Shown: positions 18,013 through 26,867, counted from the first letter of the stretch. The stretch: DNA of 64,000 bases from an uncultured Flavobacteriaceae bacterium (GCA_938029725.1 CALHGE010000037.1:50668-114667); one strand, 5' to 3'. The notes: generated from the sequence alone by a model not told the origin. Made by a program: numbers and translations.

Positions 18013-18083
18013 CCAAGTTTTAGGCGCGTAAGTTTTTGGCATTAGAATTGATTGCTTTCAAAGGAATACTTATATTTCTCACT

Positions 18084-18365
18084 ATGTCAAAAATCAAAGA
18101 CTCCAAATTTAAAAACCTTTTCTTAAGTCTGCTCTACGATGCTATCGGAATGCTCTCTTTTGTTGTTCCGTTTATAGGTGATTTTTCAGATATAATCTGG
18201 GCACCTATTGCCGCCTGGTTAATGACAAGAATGTATAAGGGGAGAAAAGGTCAAGTAGCAGCTGCAGTTACCTTTGTAGAAGAAATCGTTCCCGGTTTAG
18301 ATATTATTCCGATGTTCACTATTATGTGGATTTATACACACGTATTTAAGGGAGAGAAGAAGTAA
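18084..18365 (+). CDS. Small membrane protein of unknown function
   Basis: A 93-residue protein starting at ATG 18084; the frame stays open upstream only to a TTG at 18036. It has two or three hydrophobic segments (LYDAIGMLSFVVPFIGDF, IWAPIAAWLMTRM and PGLDIIPMFTIMWIYTHVF). The FVEEIVPGLDIIPMFTIMW wording recurs in small Bacteroidota membrane proteins of no known role. It is convergent with the next gene, with a 17-nt gap. Confidence 0.65.
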   Translation: MSKIKDSKFKNLFLSLLYDAIGMLSFVVPFIGDFSDIIWAPIAAWLMTRMYKGRKGQVAAAVTFVEEIVPGLDIIPMFTIMWIYTHVFKGEKK

Positions 18366-18382
18366 AAGAGTGTCGCTCTAGA

Positions 18383-18595
18383 CTAATCCTTGTTCTTTAA
18401 TTTACAGCTATTCAATCCTAACAAGGAATACAATGGGCAAAAGCTAATAAAACTTGTTGCTAAGAATATACCCGCAAAAGAAATTAGTACAAAAGCTAGC
18501 ATACCTTGAATGTTATTCGTGTACAATAAGAAGGCTAGGATAGCAACGGCCATAAAACGTATAATGCGGTCTATACCGCCCATGTTTTTCTTCAT
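18383..18595 (-). CDS. DUF2892 (YgaP-type) small membrane protein
   Basis: A 70-residue protein with an N-terminal KKNMGGIDRIIRFMAVAIL and two membrane helices ending near FISFCPLYSLLGLNSC. This is the DUF2892 pattern also found as the membrane half of YgaP-type rhodaneses. Here no rhodanese is fused, although a rhodanese lipoprotein is encoded at 20476 in the next operon. The family is often found near sulfur genes; that link is an inference. Confidence 0.8.
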   Translation of the reverse strand: MKKNMGGIDRIIRFMAVAILAFLLYTNNIQGMLAFVLISFAGIFLATSFISFCPLYSLLGLNSCKLKNKD

Positions 18596-18791
18596 ATCAT
18601 TGGTTTAGATATTCGATCGTCAGCACCCGTGTTACAATTATGAATAATTGTACCTGCCAAAACAGTTTAAACAGGTTTGACTTCATTACCATAAAGGTAA
18701 AAATTGTATTTTTCAAGTATGGTAACATTAGTTACTGACTTTATCAATATTTGCTTGTAATTTTAGTCGAACCAATCGGTAATTTTAAACT

Positions 18792-20012
18792 ATGAAAAGA
18801 CGCTTTTTTATTGAGAAAACTGCTTTGGCATCAATGAGTACATTACTTGGGGCAGAGATTGTTTTGGGAGCTACCATGCCTGATGGGTATACACCTTTGG
18901 CATTTCAAGAACCTGATCCGTTTAAAATGTTTGGTAAGGATCGCGAAATGGTGGTTTTAAATAGTAAGCCATGGAATATGGAGGCGCAGGCACATTTGTT
19001 AGACGATAAAATAACGCCTTCAAAATTTATGTTTATTCGTAACAACGGCCTAATACCTGAAAATATAGATGTTGCTAATTGGTCTTTGACTATTGATGGT
19101 GAATCTGTAGAAACAAAAAAAACCTATTCTTTAGCGGAATTAAAATCAAAATTCAAACACTATAGTTATCAGCTAACACTTGAGTGTGGTGGCAATGGTA
19201 GAAGTGAGTTTGACCCACCTGCGAAAGGAAATCAATGGACCATTGGGGCCGTTTCTTGCGCTACTTGGACAGGGGTTCGATTACGCGATGTTTTAGAAGA
19301 TGCGGGCATTCAAAATACTGCGGTTTATATTGGCTATCATGCAGTTGATTCTCATTTGAGTAGAGACCCTAATAAAGAACCTATTTCTCGTGGTGCGCCA
19401 ATGGCAAAAGCGCTGCAAGACGAGACGCTTTTAGCTTTTGAAATGAATGGTGATGATATTCCGCTTGCCAATGGGTATCCCTTGCGCTTGGTAGCTGGTG
19501 GCTGGCCTGCCTCTGTTTCAGGAAAATGGATTAACCGTATAAGTATTCGCAATAAAGTACATGATGGTACAAAAATGATGGGTACTGCTTATCGAGTTCC
19601 TTGCAATCCTGTTGGACCAGGTGAGAAAGTGAAAGATGAAGATATGTGCATCATTGAATCGATGCCTGTAAAATCGTTAATTACCTACCCAAAAACGGGT
19701 GCGAAAATTACCTCTGGAAAAAAATTAAATATTAGAGGTCACGCTTGGGCCGGAGAATTGGAGGTTTCTAAAATGGAATATTCCATAGATTTTGGCGCTA
19801 CTTGGAGAATATGCCCTCTAGAGAAACCTTCAAATCGATTAGCATGGCAGCATTTTTCTGCAAGTATTTCATTTCCTGAAAAAGGATATTACGAAGTTTG
19901 GGCGAGAGCCACTGACTCACAAAACACCGCCCAACCGATGCTATTACCAGGATGGAATCCGAAAGGATATTTGAATAATGCTTCTCACAGAATAGCTATA
20001 AAAGTCGTTTAA
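18792..20012 (+). CDS. Sulfite dehydrogenase/oxidase-family molybdenum enzyme
   Basis: A 406-residue sulfite oxidase-family protein. The leader (MKRRFFIEKTALASMSTLL) is Tat-like, as expected for a cofactor-loaded periplasmic enzyme. The molybdopterin domain shows LECGGNGRSEF, with Cys132 the probable Mo ligand, and WTIGAVSCATWTGVRLRDVL. The C-terminal Mo-cofactor dimerisation domain runs from about 300 with KMEYSIDFGATWRIC and YEVWARATDSQ. It would oxidise sulfite to sulfate and pass electrons to the cytochrome encoded 3 nt downstream, as in the SorAB system. No heme domain is fused, consistent with the SorA form. Confidence 0.9.
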   Translation: MKRRFFIEKTALASMSTLLGAEIVLGATMPDGYTPLAFQEPDPFKMFGKDREMVVLNSKPWNMEAQAHLLDDKITPSKFMFIRNNGLIPENIDVANWSLTIDGESVETKKTYSLAELKSKFKHYSYQLTLECGGNGRSEFDPPAKGNQWTIGAVSCATWTGVRLRDVLEDAGIQNTAVYIGYHAVDSHLSRDPNKEPISRGAPMAKALQDETLLAFEMNGDDIPLANGYPLRLVAGGWPASVSGKWINRISIRNKVHDGTKMMGTAYRVPCNPVGPGEKVKDEDMCIIESMPVKSLITYPKTGAKITSGKKLNIRGHAWAGELEVSKMEYSIDFGATWRICPLEKPSNRLAWQHFSASISFPEKGYYEVWARATDSQNTAQPMLLPGWNPKGYLNNASHRIAIKVV

Positions 20013-20015
20013 GCT

Positions 20016-20486
20016 ATGGATGATAACAAAAATTTATTCAAACAAATACAGGCGCTATACAGAGGCTTGTTTGCTTTTGTGGTTGCCTTTGCGCTAATAG
20101 GAGTAGGTTTAATTGCTTACATGAATAATCCGCAACTGTTTACAAGCGATATCACCGCTAGTGAAACAGAATATGTTCCTATTCCTGAAGATGATTCTGA
20201 TAAAATTGAGGATGGAGTGCATGTCCGTACTGGTTTCGTAGAAGCTGATGGGTTGATGGAAACGGTAAACAACTGTACCAATTGTCATTCGTCAGAACTG
20301 GTGCTTCAGAATAGAATGTCTAAAGAAAATTGGATAGCGACTATTCGCTGGATGCAAGAAACGCAAAACCTATGGGATTTAGGTGGTAATGAAGAAATCA
20401 TAGTAGCTTATCTGGTAAAAAACTACCCAGTCATAAAAAAGGGTAGGCGAGGTGCCTTAACCGATATAGAATGGTATGATTTATAA
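20016..20486 (+). CDS. Membrane-anchored mono-heme cytochrome c (sulfite dehydrogenase electron acceptor)
   Basis: A 156-residue protein with one N-terminal membrane helix (about 18-36), an acidic linker, and a single heme site CTNCH (Cys87, Cys90, His91). Met101 or Met113 could be the sixth ligand. It starts 3 nt after the sulfite dehydrogenase gene, so it is the SorB-like partner taking electrons from the molybdenum subunit, anchored to the periplasmic face of the inner membrane. Its 3' end overlaps the rhodanese gene by 11 nt in another frame. Confidence 0.88.
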   Translation: MDDNKNLFKQIQALYRGLFAFVVAFALIGVGLIAYMNNPQLFTSDITASETEYVPIPEDDSDKIEDGVHVRTGFVEADGLMETVNNCTNCHSSELVLQNRMSKENWIATIRWMQETQNLWDLGGNEEIIVAYLVKNYPVIKKGRRGALTDIEWYDL

Positions 20487-21432
20487 AACTAAGGTACTCT
20501 TACTTGTAATCTGCCTACTGTTTTCTTGTAATCGTTCAAAAGAACAAGCAGCCACTAAACCTTTGCTAGCCAACACATACTTCAGTAGTACACACCTTAT
20601 TGAAGCTGAGGGTTTAATGACTATTTCTAAAAATGAAAGTATAAAAATTATCGATTTTCGTAAAGAGGAAGAATACTTAAAAGGGCATATACCCAATGCT
20701 ATAAATATTTGGCGTTCAGATATTGAAGATAAAACTTATCCTTATAAAGGAATGTCGGCTGATAGTGCAACCATTGAGAAACTCTTACAACAGCTAGGTA
20801 TTGATGAAAATGATATAGTCATCGTCTATGATGATATGGGTTTATGCGATGCCACTCGCTTGTGGTGGGTTCTAAAAACCCATAACTTTAATCGGACCAA
20901 ATTGGTAAATGGCGGTTGGCAGGCATGGAAGGAAACGGGAGGGCAAATTAGTATTGAAGTGCCAGAAATAACTCCCTCCGATTTCAAACTATTAGAAGCT
21001 AGGAACAACGAGCTTTATATCGGTATGGAAGACGTTTCAAAACTACTTAGCGATGCGGAAGGAGTAGTACTATTAGACACAAGAACTAAGGAAGAATATA
21101 GTGGAGAGTTTTTGAAAAAAGGAGCAAAAAGAAGTGGAAGAATTCCTCAAAGTCATCATATCGATTGGATGAATGCAATTGATAAAACGAATATGCTAAA
21201 GTTTAAGTCGGTAGCGGATTTAGAAAAAATATATACCCCGGTAGTACATTCAAAAGACAGCCCTATTATTGTCTATTGTCATACAGGTGTTCGCTCTGCT
21301 CATACTACATTCGTTTTGACAGAGTTATTAGGGTATACAAATGTTAGAAACTACGATGGTTCATGGTCAGAATGGAGTTATTTTGAACATTTACCTATTG
21401 AAAAAGATAGTGATACCAAAGTATTAAATTAG
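20476..21432 (+). CDS. Lipoprotein sulfurtransferase (tandem rhodanese)
   Basis: A 318-residue protein with a lipoprotein signal (ending LLFSC, Cys18) and two rhodanese domains. Domain one (about 45-155) has IIDFRKEEEYLKGHIPNAINI and lacks a loop nucleophile; domain two carries the active-site loop CHTGVRSA with Cys268, after LLDTRTKEEYSG. This is the layout of thiosulfate/3-mercaptopyruvate sulfurtransferases. Placed after the sulfite dehydrogenase and cytochrome, it may release sulfite from thiosulfate or move sulfane sulfur in the periplasm. The 11-nt overlap with the cytochrome gene implies coupled translation. Confidence 0.9.
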   Translation: MIYKTKVLLLVICLLFSCNRSKEQAATKPLLANTYFSSTHLIEAEGLMTISKNESIKIIDFRKEEEYLKGHIPNAINIWRSDIEDKTYPYKGMSADSATIEKLLQQLGIDENDIVIVYDDMGLCDATRLWWVLKTHNFNRTKLVNGGWQAWKETGGQISIEVPEITPSDFKLLEARNNELYIGMEDVSKLLSDAEGVVLLDTRTKEEYSGEFLKKGAKRSGRIPQSHHIDWMNAIDKTNMLKFKSVADLEKIYTPVVHSKDSPIIVYCHTGVRSAHTTFVLTELLGYTNVRNYDGSWSEWSYFEHLPIEKDSDTKVLN

Positions 21433-21453
21433 TATCACGACTACTATTAAGCT

Positions 21454-22332
21454 ATGGAAAAATATTTAGACGCTTTTGTAAATTCATTTCTTGGAACGGT
21501 AAATTGGACATGGAAATCCATTCTTTTTGAAGTACCTTGGTATACTAATTATTTCTGGGGATTGATTTTTATTTCACTCATCGTTTGGGGTTTTGAAATA
21601 CTCTTTCCTTGGCGAAAAGAACAGTCCATATTCAGAAAAGATTTCTGGTTGGATGCTTTTTACATGTTTTTCAACTTCTTCATCTTTGCTATTGTTATAA
21701 GTGGAGTATATAAACTGTTAGGGATCTTATTTGCTGATGTTGGAATTACGTCCAAATCTTTAGCAATAGTTGATTTAGCCACTTTTCCTGCATGGTCACA
21801 ATTGTTAATTTTCTTTATTGTTTTGGATTTTGTGCAATGGTTTACGCATACCTTATTGCATAGATTTGAGTTTCTTTGGAAGTTTCATAAAGTACATCAT
21901 TCCGTGAAAGAAATGGGATTTGCTGCACACCTGCGATACCATTGGATGGAAAACATTTTGTACAAGCCTTTAAAAACTTTCGGAGTAATGATTTTAGGTG
22001 GTTTCGAACCAGAACAAGCTTATATTGTTCATTTTGTCGCTATAACTATTGGTCATTTTAATCATGCTAATATTAAACTTACTTGGGGCCCGCTCAAGTA
22101 TATTTTAAATAACCCGGTGATGCATTTGTATCATCATGCATATGCACTTCCTGAAGACCGGAGTAGGGGAGTCAACTTCGGAATTAGCCTAAGTCTATGG
22201 GATTACATTTTCAAAACCAATTACATTCCTGAAGATAGTGGAAAAATTGAATTGGGTTTTAGCGGAGATGAAGCAATGCCAAATAGTTTCTGGAAACAAT
22301 TATTTTACGGATTTAAAAACCTAAAGCCCTAA
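21454..22332 (+). CDS. Sterol desaturase / fatty acid hydroxylase superfamily membrane protein
   Basis: A 292-residue polytopic protein with the di-iron histidine boxes HTLLH (His132, His136), HKVHH (His145, His148, His149) and the distal HLYHHAY. Several hydrophobic helices precede and surround them. The family hydroxylates or desaturates lipid tails, or cleaves ether lipids. It starts 21 nt after the rhodanese gene and closes the sulfite cassette, which is unexpected for a lipid enzyme. A second, distinct member is at 46741. Confidence 0.88.
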   Translation: MEKYLDAFVNSFLGTVNWTWKSILFEVPWYTNYFWGLIFISLIVWGFEILFPWRKEQSIFRKDFWLDAFYMFFNFFIFAIVISGVYKLLGILFADVGITSKSLAIVDLATFPAWSQLLIFFIVLDFVQWFTHTLLHRFEFLWKFHKVHHSVKEMGFAAHLRYHWMENILYKPLKTFGVMILGGFEPEQAYIVHFVAITIGHFNHANIKLTWGPLKYILNNPVMHLYHHAYALPEDRSRGVNFGISLSLWDYIFKTNYIPEDSGKIELGFSGDEAMPNSFWKQLFYGFKNLKP

Positions 22333-22366
22333 AAGAATTCAAGTTAACAAGCAAGAATATTATAAA

Positions 22367-22398
22367 GGGCGGAAAGAATGTATTACTTCTTTCCGCCC
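22367..22398. terminator. Strong hairpin between convergent genes
   Basis: GGGCGGAAAGAA (22367-22378) and TTCTTTCCGCCC (22387-22398) form a perfect 12-bp stem with an 8-nt loop, between the ends of the sulfite cassette (plus) and the lipoprotein gene (minus). The minus-strand exit is U-rich (TTTATAATATT); the plus side has only a weak T-run. It probably terminates both transcripts. Confidence 0.65.
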
Positions 22399-22435
22399 CT
22401 TGGTAAAATTTCAATCTAAATTCTTTAGACCAACA

Positions 22436-23017
22436 TTACTCAACTGTCAAGCTAAAATTTTGTACGATATCTGTTTCTCCACCAGCATCTGCAAGGGTAC
22501 CATCATTCGGCTTTTTAGGTTCGTGACGCAAAGTGACTTGTAAAGTTCCGCTACCAGCATCTCCCGTTGTTAGGATGAAATCGATACCAACGGGGTTACC
22601 GTCACCATCTGCATCATCGTAACTCACAGTCGTAATAGCGCCGCCTGTCGTGAAGAAGAACTGATGCTCATTATCTTCTTCTTTAACTTCTAAGGTGATA
22701 TCCTCAGCTGGATCTTCGGTTTCGTTAAGTAACACTATACTTCCAGAGTACGTGGTGTTTGCAGCAAGGTTTGCAACCGTAATTACAGGTGCAGTTGGTC
22801 CGTCACCATCTAAATCACGTGATTGTAACTCGACCGTTTCAACCCCTGTGGCGCTCAAGCTAATAGTTATTGTCGTAATAACTTCTTCTTCATCAATGGC
22901 AACAGGTGGTTCGTCATCATCTGAACACGAAGTAAAGCCTGTTACTAAGCCGATAAGTAATGCTGTTGATAATAGTTTGGATACTATTTTTTTTGTTTTT
23001 AATAGGTTCTTTTTCAT
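22436..23017 (-). CDS. Small lipoprotein of the flavobacterial 'type 1 periplasmic binding fold' group
   Basis: A 193-residue lipoprotein (signal ending GFTSC, then a DDDEPP spacer typical of Bacteroidota surface export). The mature part is beta-rich with VELQSRDLDGDGPTAPVITV, NETEDPAEDITLEVKEEDNEHQFFF and LTTGDAGSGTLQVTLRHEPKKP. Proteins with this exact phrasing are common beside one type of flavobacterial TonB receptor and carry a vague database name; I do not know a demonstrated function. It starts 19 nt after the receptor stop, so it is the receptor's operon partner, perhaps a surface-exposed cap or ligand-capture lipoprotein. Confidence 0.75.
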   Translation of the reverse strand: MKKNLLKTKKIVSKLLSTALLIGLVTGFTSCSDDDEPPVAIDEEEVITTITISLSATGVETVELQSRDLDGDGPTAPVITVANLAANTTYSGSIVLLNETEDPAEDITLEVKEEDNEHQFFFTTGGAITTVSYDDADGDGNPVGIDFILTTGDAGSGTLQVTLRHEPKKPNDGTLADAGGETDIVQNFSLTVE

Positions 23018-23036
23018 GTTTGAGAATAATTAAGGG

Positions 23037-25433
23037 TTAATATTTGTAAATTAATCGAATACTCAAGTTTCTGCCTAAATCATCAACAAAATAGCGAAGA
23101 CGATTTAGGTAATCTCTATAATTGGTGTTCAACAGATTCGTACCGCGAAGTCCAACACTAAGATCTTCTGGTTTGAATAGGGAAAACTTTGCACCAATAT
23201 CTAAGCTCAAAAGATGATAGGCCGCGGGTGGTGTATTGATTTCCAGAAGCACGTCTTGCTGTTGTTCTGGAGAAAAAACTGTGATATTAGGGGGGAAACG
23301 ATTTTGTTCAAAAACATATTGACTTTCCAATGAAACCGTAAGTTCATGAAATGTTGGATGTACATATGAAATACGGTTATTCAAGTTAGCAGCAGGGATA
23401 TTGATCATAGGTATATTGGTAGTTTGATCTGTTCCACGAACCCACGAGAATTGATGGTCTGTTTTGAGTTGGGATGTCCAGTTATGATATAATGAAACAT
23501 CAATCCCAAAAAGAAGGGCGTCCGTTTGTCGGTAAACCCATAAAGGGAATGCTCCCCGTATGGTAAGTTCTGCATCAACGGGTTCCAAAAGTATAAAGCC
23601 ATCGATCGCATTAAAATATGGAGCAACTACCAATCCCCAAGTTTTACTAGCCAGTTCATAGGATGCTGATAGTTTTGAAGAGGATTCACTTTTTATCCGT
23701 AAATCGCCCAATTCAATTCTAGCTGCTGAATGATGTAGACCGTCACTAAACAACTCCGCAGGGTTGGGAGCTCTCTGAGAAAGGGCGTAATTGAAACGAA
23801 GTAGTTGGTTTTCATTCAGTTCATATTGAAATCCCGCCATAGCGGAAACATTATGAAAATCAAAAACAGGATTAGTCAAATATTGTGTTCCAACTATATC
23901 AGTGATAAGGTTGCCAAAATCTTCGTCGTAATTTCGCTCGTTCCACCTAGTAATGCGGTAGTATTTTTCAGCATTAATGTTACTGAAATCATAGCGTAAA
24001 CCAGCGTCAATTTTAAAATTGTCACTAAGTTCATAATCTCCTAAAACAAAAACTCCAAAATCAGATTTATCGTAATCTGGTATTAAGCGTCGAACGCCTG
24101 TTGCTGGGTTCGGAAAGTTGGTTTGAAAGCGAGCAAGTAGCCCCACTTTCAGGTGTAGATTCTCTTTTGCATCTATTTGAAGTGTAGGTGAAAAAGTGTG
24201 TGTGGTCAATTGCAGATCTAATGAAGGTTTACCAGCATCTTCACCTATTCGATTATCATATTCGAATCTTCTATTAAGTTGAAAATCATACTGTAAACTT
24301 AACTTACCAAGACCTTTAAACCTTCTGTAGTAATTTAATTTGCCCAGATGATGGGTCACTTCTTGATTCGGATTAGTAATGTCATAGGTAAAGTCTTCTA
24401 TTATACGTGGTTGCGGACTGTTAATAGCGGTAATCAAGTCATCTACATTACCAATATGAGATGCTCTTAAAATTCCAATATCTGAATCAAAAAACGAGTA
24501 ATATGCCTCCCAACCTTGAATAAAATCTCGTTTTCCGATATTGAGGGAGAGGTTATTTTCTCTAATCCCTGTATTTGAAAGGATATACTCCGGAGCTTCT
24601 AAATCTCCCAAGCGTTTTAAGGAACCTTGGGCTTTGATATAAAGCCCAGATTCGTATGATTTAACAATTTCTGAAGTGATATTTCCGCCACGTCCGTTTG
24701 AAAATAGATTGACTTGTGTTTTTCCAAATAAAGAATCAGTTCGGGCTATGGGTAATGGGTTTAAGACAATAACACCGCCAATGGCATCTCCACCGTATTC
24801 CAAGGCCGCTGCCCCTTTGATAACACTTATGTTTTGATTTGCATTGATATCGATGTTTGGTGCGTGTTCTTCACCCCATTCCATATCCTGCATGCGAACA
24901 TTATTGTTCAGAATTAGCACCCGACTACCATTCAGTCCCTGAATTACTGGCTTGACAATATTAGCTCCTGTATTTAAAGAAGAAACACCAGTAATATTTT
25001 TTAAGGCATCACCAAGACTACTTCCACTAAATTTTTCAATGTCCTCTTGCGAGAGTCTTTCCTCTTGGCTGGAAGTAGTGTTTTTCTTGACATCTCCTAA
25101 AACCTTAACTTCATCAAGTTCTTCCAAATGATGTTCTAGGCTTATTTTCTGAAATAGATCTCCTTGCATATCAATGGTGAAAAATTTTGATTTGCAATCA
25201 GGATGAAAAATCTCAAGTTCTAATACGCCATTACATAAGTTTTCAAACTTGAATTTGCCATCGAAATCAGTAAAGGAGGTGTTTTGCTTTCCCGTAATAA
25301 GTATCGTCGCACCGTCTAATGGGGTGTTATCGTGAAAATCGACAACTTGCCCTAAAAGAATGGAATTGCATTCTTGTGCTAAACTAGTATTGCCTAAAAA
25401 ACAGACGAATGCTAGTAGTAAACTATATTTCAT
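23037..25433 (-). CDS. TonB-dependent outer-membrane receptor, ZnuD-like
   Basis: A 798-residue receptor with a signal peptide (ending TSLAQ), a carboxypeptidase-regulatory-like domain (about 25-100), a plug (GDALKNITGV ... VIQGLNGSRVLILNN ... VIKGAAALEYGGDAIGGVIV) and a barrel ending with an aromatic residue. The plug phrases, GxxVKPVIQGLNGSRVLILNN and EHAP, recall ZnuD-type zinc/heme receptors rather than SusC or siderophore receptors. No SusD, FecR or sigma gene accompanies it. Zinc or another transition metal is my best guess for substrate, supported by scattered histidines (HH at EVTHHLGK and GLHHSA) but not proven. Confidence 0.85.
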   Translation of the reverse strand: MKYSLLLAFVCFLGNTSLAQECNSILLGQVVDFHDNTPLDGATILITGKQNTSFTDFDGKFKFENLCNGVLELEIFHPDCKSKFFTIDMQGDLFQKISLEHHLEELDEVKVLGDVKKNTTSSQEERLSQEDIEKFSGSSLGDALKNITGVSSLNTGANIVKPVIQGLNGSRVLILNNNVRMQDMEWGEEHAPNIDINANQNISVIKGAAALEYGGDAIGGVIVLNPLPIARTDSLFGKTQVNLFSNGRGGNITSEIVKSYESGLYIKAQGSLKRLGDLEAPEYILSNTGIRENNLSLNIGKRDFIQGWEAYYSFFDSDIGILRASHIGNVDDLITAINSPQPRIIEDFTYDITNPNQEVTHHLGKLNYYRRFKGLGKLSLQYDFQLNRRFEYDNRIGEDAGKPSLDLQLTTHTFSPTLQIDAKENLHLKVGLLARFQTNFPNPATGVRRLIPDYDKSDFGVFVLGDYELSDNFKIDAGLRYDFSNINAEKYYRITRWNERNYDEDFGNLITDIVGTQYLTNPVFDFHNVSAMAGFQYELNENQLLRFNYALSQRAPNPAELFSDGLHHSAARIELGDLRIKSESSSKLSASYELASKTWGLVVAPYFNAIDGFILLEPVDAELTIRGAFPLWVYRQTDALLFGIDVSLYHNWTSQLKTDHQFSWVRGTDQTTNIPMINIPAANLNNRISYVHPTFHELTVSLESQYVFEQNRFPPNITVFSPEQQQDVLLEINTPPAAYHLLSLDIGAKFSLFKPEDLSVGLRGTNLLNTNYRDYLNRLRYFVDDLGRNLSIRLIYKY

Positions 25434-25499
25434 AATGTTGGTATTATGCTATGATAGGCCAATTTTAGTAAATTGACCGTGAACTTTTGAAATAGGGTA

Positions 25500-25802
25500 C
25501 TAGCCTACATTTGGCGGTGGCCTACCAAAAAAGTTAACGCATAAAAAAGAGGAAGAAACAACCATTTCATAGGTTACAGGTTGAATATAGGAATACGGAG
25601 CGATAAAATCAATAGCTAAAGCTTGTGGAGCTATAAACTGAAATTCTGTATTTTGATTTTCTAAAGCTACTTCACATACTTTACAATTTTCTATGTCATC
25701 TGAAGTACTATCTTGATGACTATAGACATGAAAAGAAGACACTTTGAACAACATCAAAGCGAACAACAAAAAAGCTATAAAAGTTGAAAATTCTCTTTTC
25801 AT
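25500..25802 (-). CDS. Small exported protein with a CxxC site, upstream of the TonB receptor
   Basis: A 100-residue protein with a hydrophobic N-terminus (residues 5-25) and a short mature part containing HVYSHQD and CKVC, then a C-terminal GRPPPNVG. The His and Cys residues could bind a metal. It lies 66 nt upstream of the TonB receptor on the same strand and is probably the first gene of that unit. Similar short proteins precede TonB receptors in Bacteroidota; I do not recognise a named family. Confidence 0.6.
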   Translation of the reverse strand: MKREFSTFIAFLLFALMLFKVSSFHVYSHQDSTSDDIENCKVCEVALENQNTEFQFIAPQALAIDFIAPYSYIQPVTYEMVVSSSFLCVNFFGRPPPNVG

Positions 25803-25850
25803 TAGGCAACGAAAATAATAAAAGCAATAGAATTAAATGTTAAATAAATC

Positions 25851-26354
25851 CTAACTCTTTGGTTTGAATAAAAAACCCAGGCCAAAACGATTCAGCATCT
25901 TTTTTTCGAAATTCCAGAAAAATTGAAATTGTCCGAAAAGCCAGCCGTAAAGAACTAAGAGTATCTGATAGAAGATGAGACTTATAAGAACAAACAAAAG
26001 CCAGTAGATAAACACGTTGAAATTCTCTTGATTGATTCCCAATAACTTGATAATTGGGCGACCCACAAATACGCTTGAACTACCCGTAATAGCAAATACA
26101 ATGAAAATACGAATCATTTCCCAGCGGTAATTAACAATCCATTTCTTCTCTAGTTTTTTGAAAAAGAAAAGACAGATTTTTACCAGAATAAAAGACAGCA
26201 CTAAAGCAACGCTTATGCTTAAAAAGATGTTGATGTCTTTGGTTAAGAGCCTAGCAAGCTTGAAAGCACTGTATAAAATGCCAATAATACCGAGTAGGGG
26301 AAATAGGAGCTGCCAATTTTTTTGTATTTGCCAGGCCTCTTTAAACTTCTGCAT
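25851..26354 (-). CDS. Membrane protein of unknown function (possibly DUF6787-like)
   Basis: A 167-residue protein with four membrane helices (about 14-33, 40-66, 83-105 and 117-145). The stretch RWEMIRIFIVFAITGSSSVF resembles a segment conserved in a flavobacterial family of unknown function that I recall as DUF6787; the assignment is from memory. It is separated by 48 nt from the CxxC protein and by about 35 nt from the upstream lipoprotein gene. Confidence 0.6.
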   Translation of the reverse strand: MQKFKEAWQIQKNWQLLFPLLGIIGILYSAFKLARLLTKDINIFLSISVALVLSFILVKICLFFFKKLEKKWIVNYRWEMIRIFIVFAITGSSSVFVGRPIIKLLGINQENFNVFIYWLLFVLISLIFYQILLVLYGWLFGQFQFFWNFEKKMLNRFGLGFLFKPKS

Positions 26355-26389
26355 GAATCAATTTTTACTTGACAAATATACGATGTACT

Positions 26390-26854
26390 TTATATTCTAG
26401 CTATAAAAGGCCCTAATCGTTGGCGGTATTTGCGTTGGAAATAGATAAAGTAATTGTAGAGTTTGTAGTTTACTTCGTAACCATAATCTATATGCTGTTG
26501 ATAGTCAATTTGCATTTCATATAAATTAGAATTAAAGCGTTGTGGCTCTAATACTCTTTGATTCCAATTGAGAACCATTATTCGGTTTCGTGTTTCTAAA
26601 AATGATTGGGAGTAATATCCTTCAGGTCTAGCAATACTTTTCAACCAGGTGTTAAAACCTGGCTCTATGATCGTGATTTCGTATTCAGTTTCATCATTTG
26701 CAATTCGTATGGTATCGCCTTCAATTTGTTTAAAGCTTTCTTTTTCAGCATCTGAGATAGCAGGTATATTGACAGTTTTATTTGTGCTACCACAACTAAC
26801 TGCAATTAAAAGAATACTCCATAAGGATAGGGTCAATCGCATCTCTTTCATCAT
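26390..26854 (-). CDS. DUF6146-like lipoprotein
   Basis: A 154-residue lipoprotein with a signal ending LIAVSC. The mature part contains DTIRIANDETEYEITIIEPGFNTWL, FLETRNRIMVLNWNQRV, and YGYEVNYKLYNYFIYFQRKY, a wording conserved in a flavobacterial family of unknown function (DUF6146). The start is ATG at 26854 (or the adjacent 26851); the frame is open to a TTG at 26866 that overlaps the T-run of the terminator just upstream. Confidence 0.75.
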   Translation of the reverse strand: MMKEMRLTLSLWSILLIAVSCGSTNKTVNIPAISDAEKESFKQIEGDTIRIANDETEYEITIIEPGFNTWLKSIARPEGYYSQSFLETRNRIMVLNWNQRVLEPQRFNSNLYEMQIDYQQHIDYGYEVNYKLYNYFIYFQRKYRQRLGPFIARI

Positions 26855-26867
26855 ATTAAGATACAAA

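Noticed and set aside
23405..23626. Frame within the TonB receptor gene, same strand, shifted
   Set aside because: It is internal to an intact receptor; there is no frameshift in the receptor to explain.
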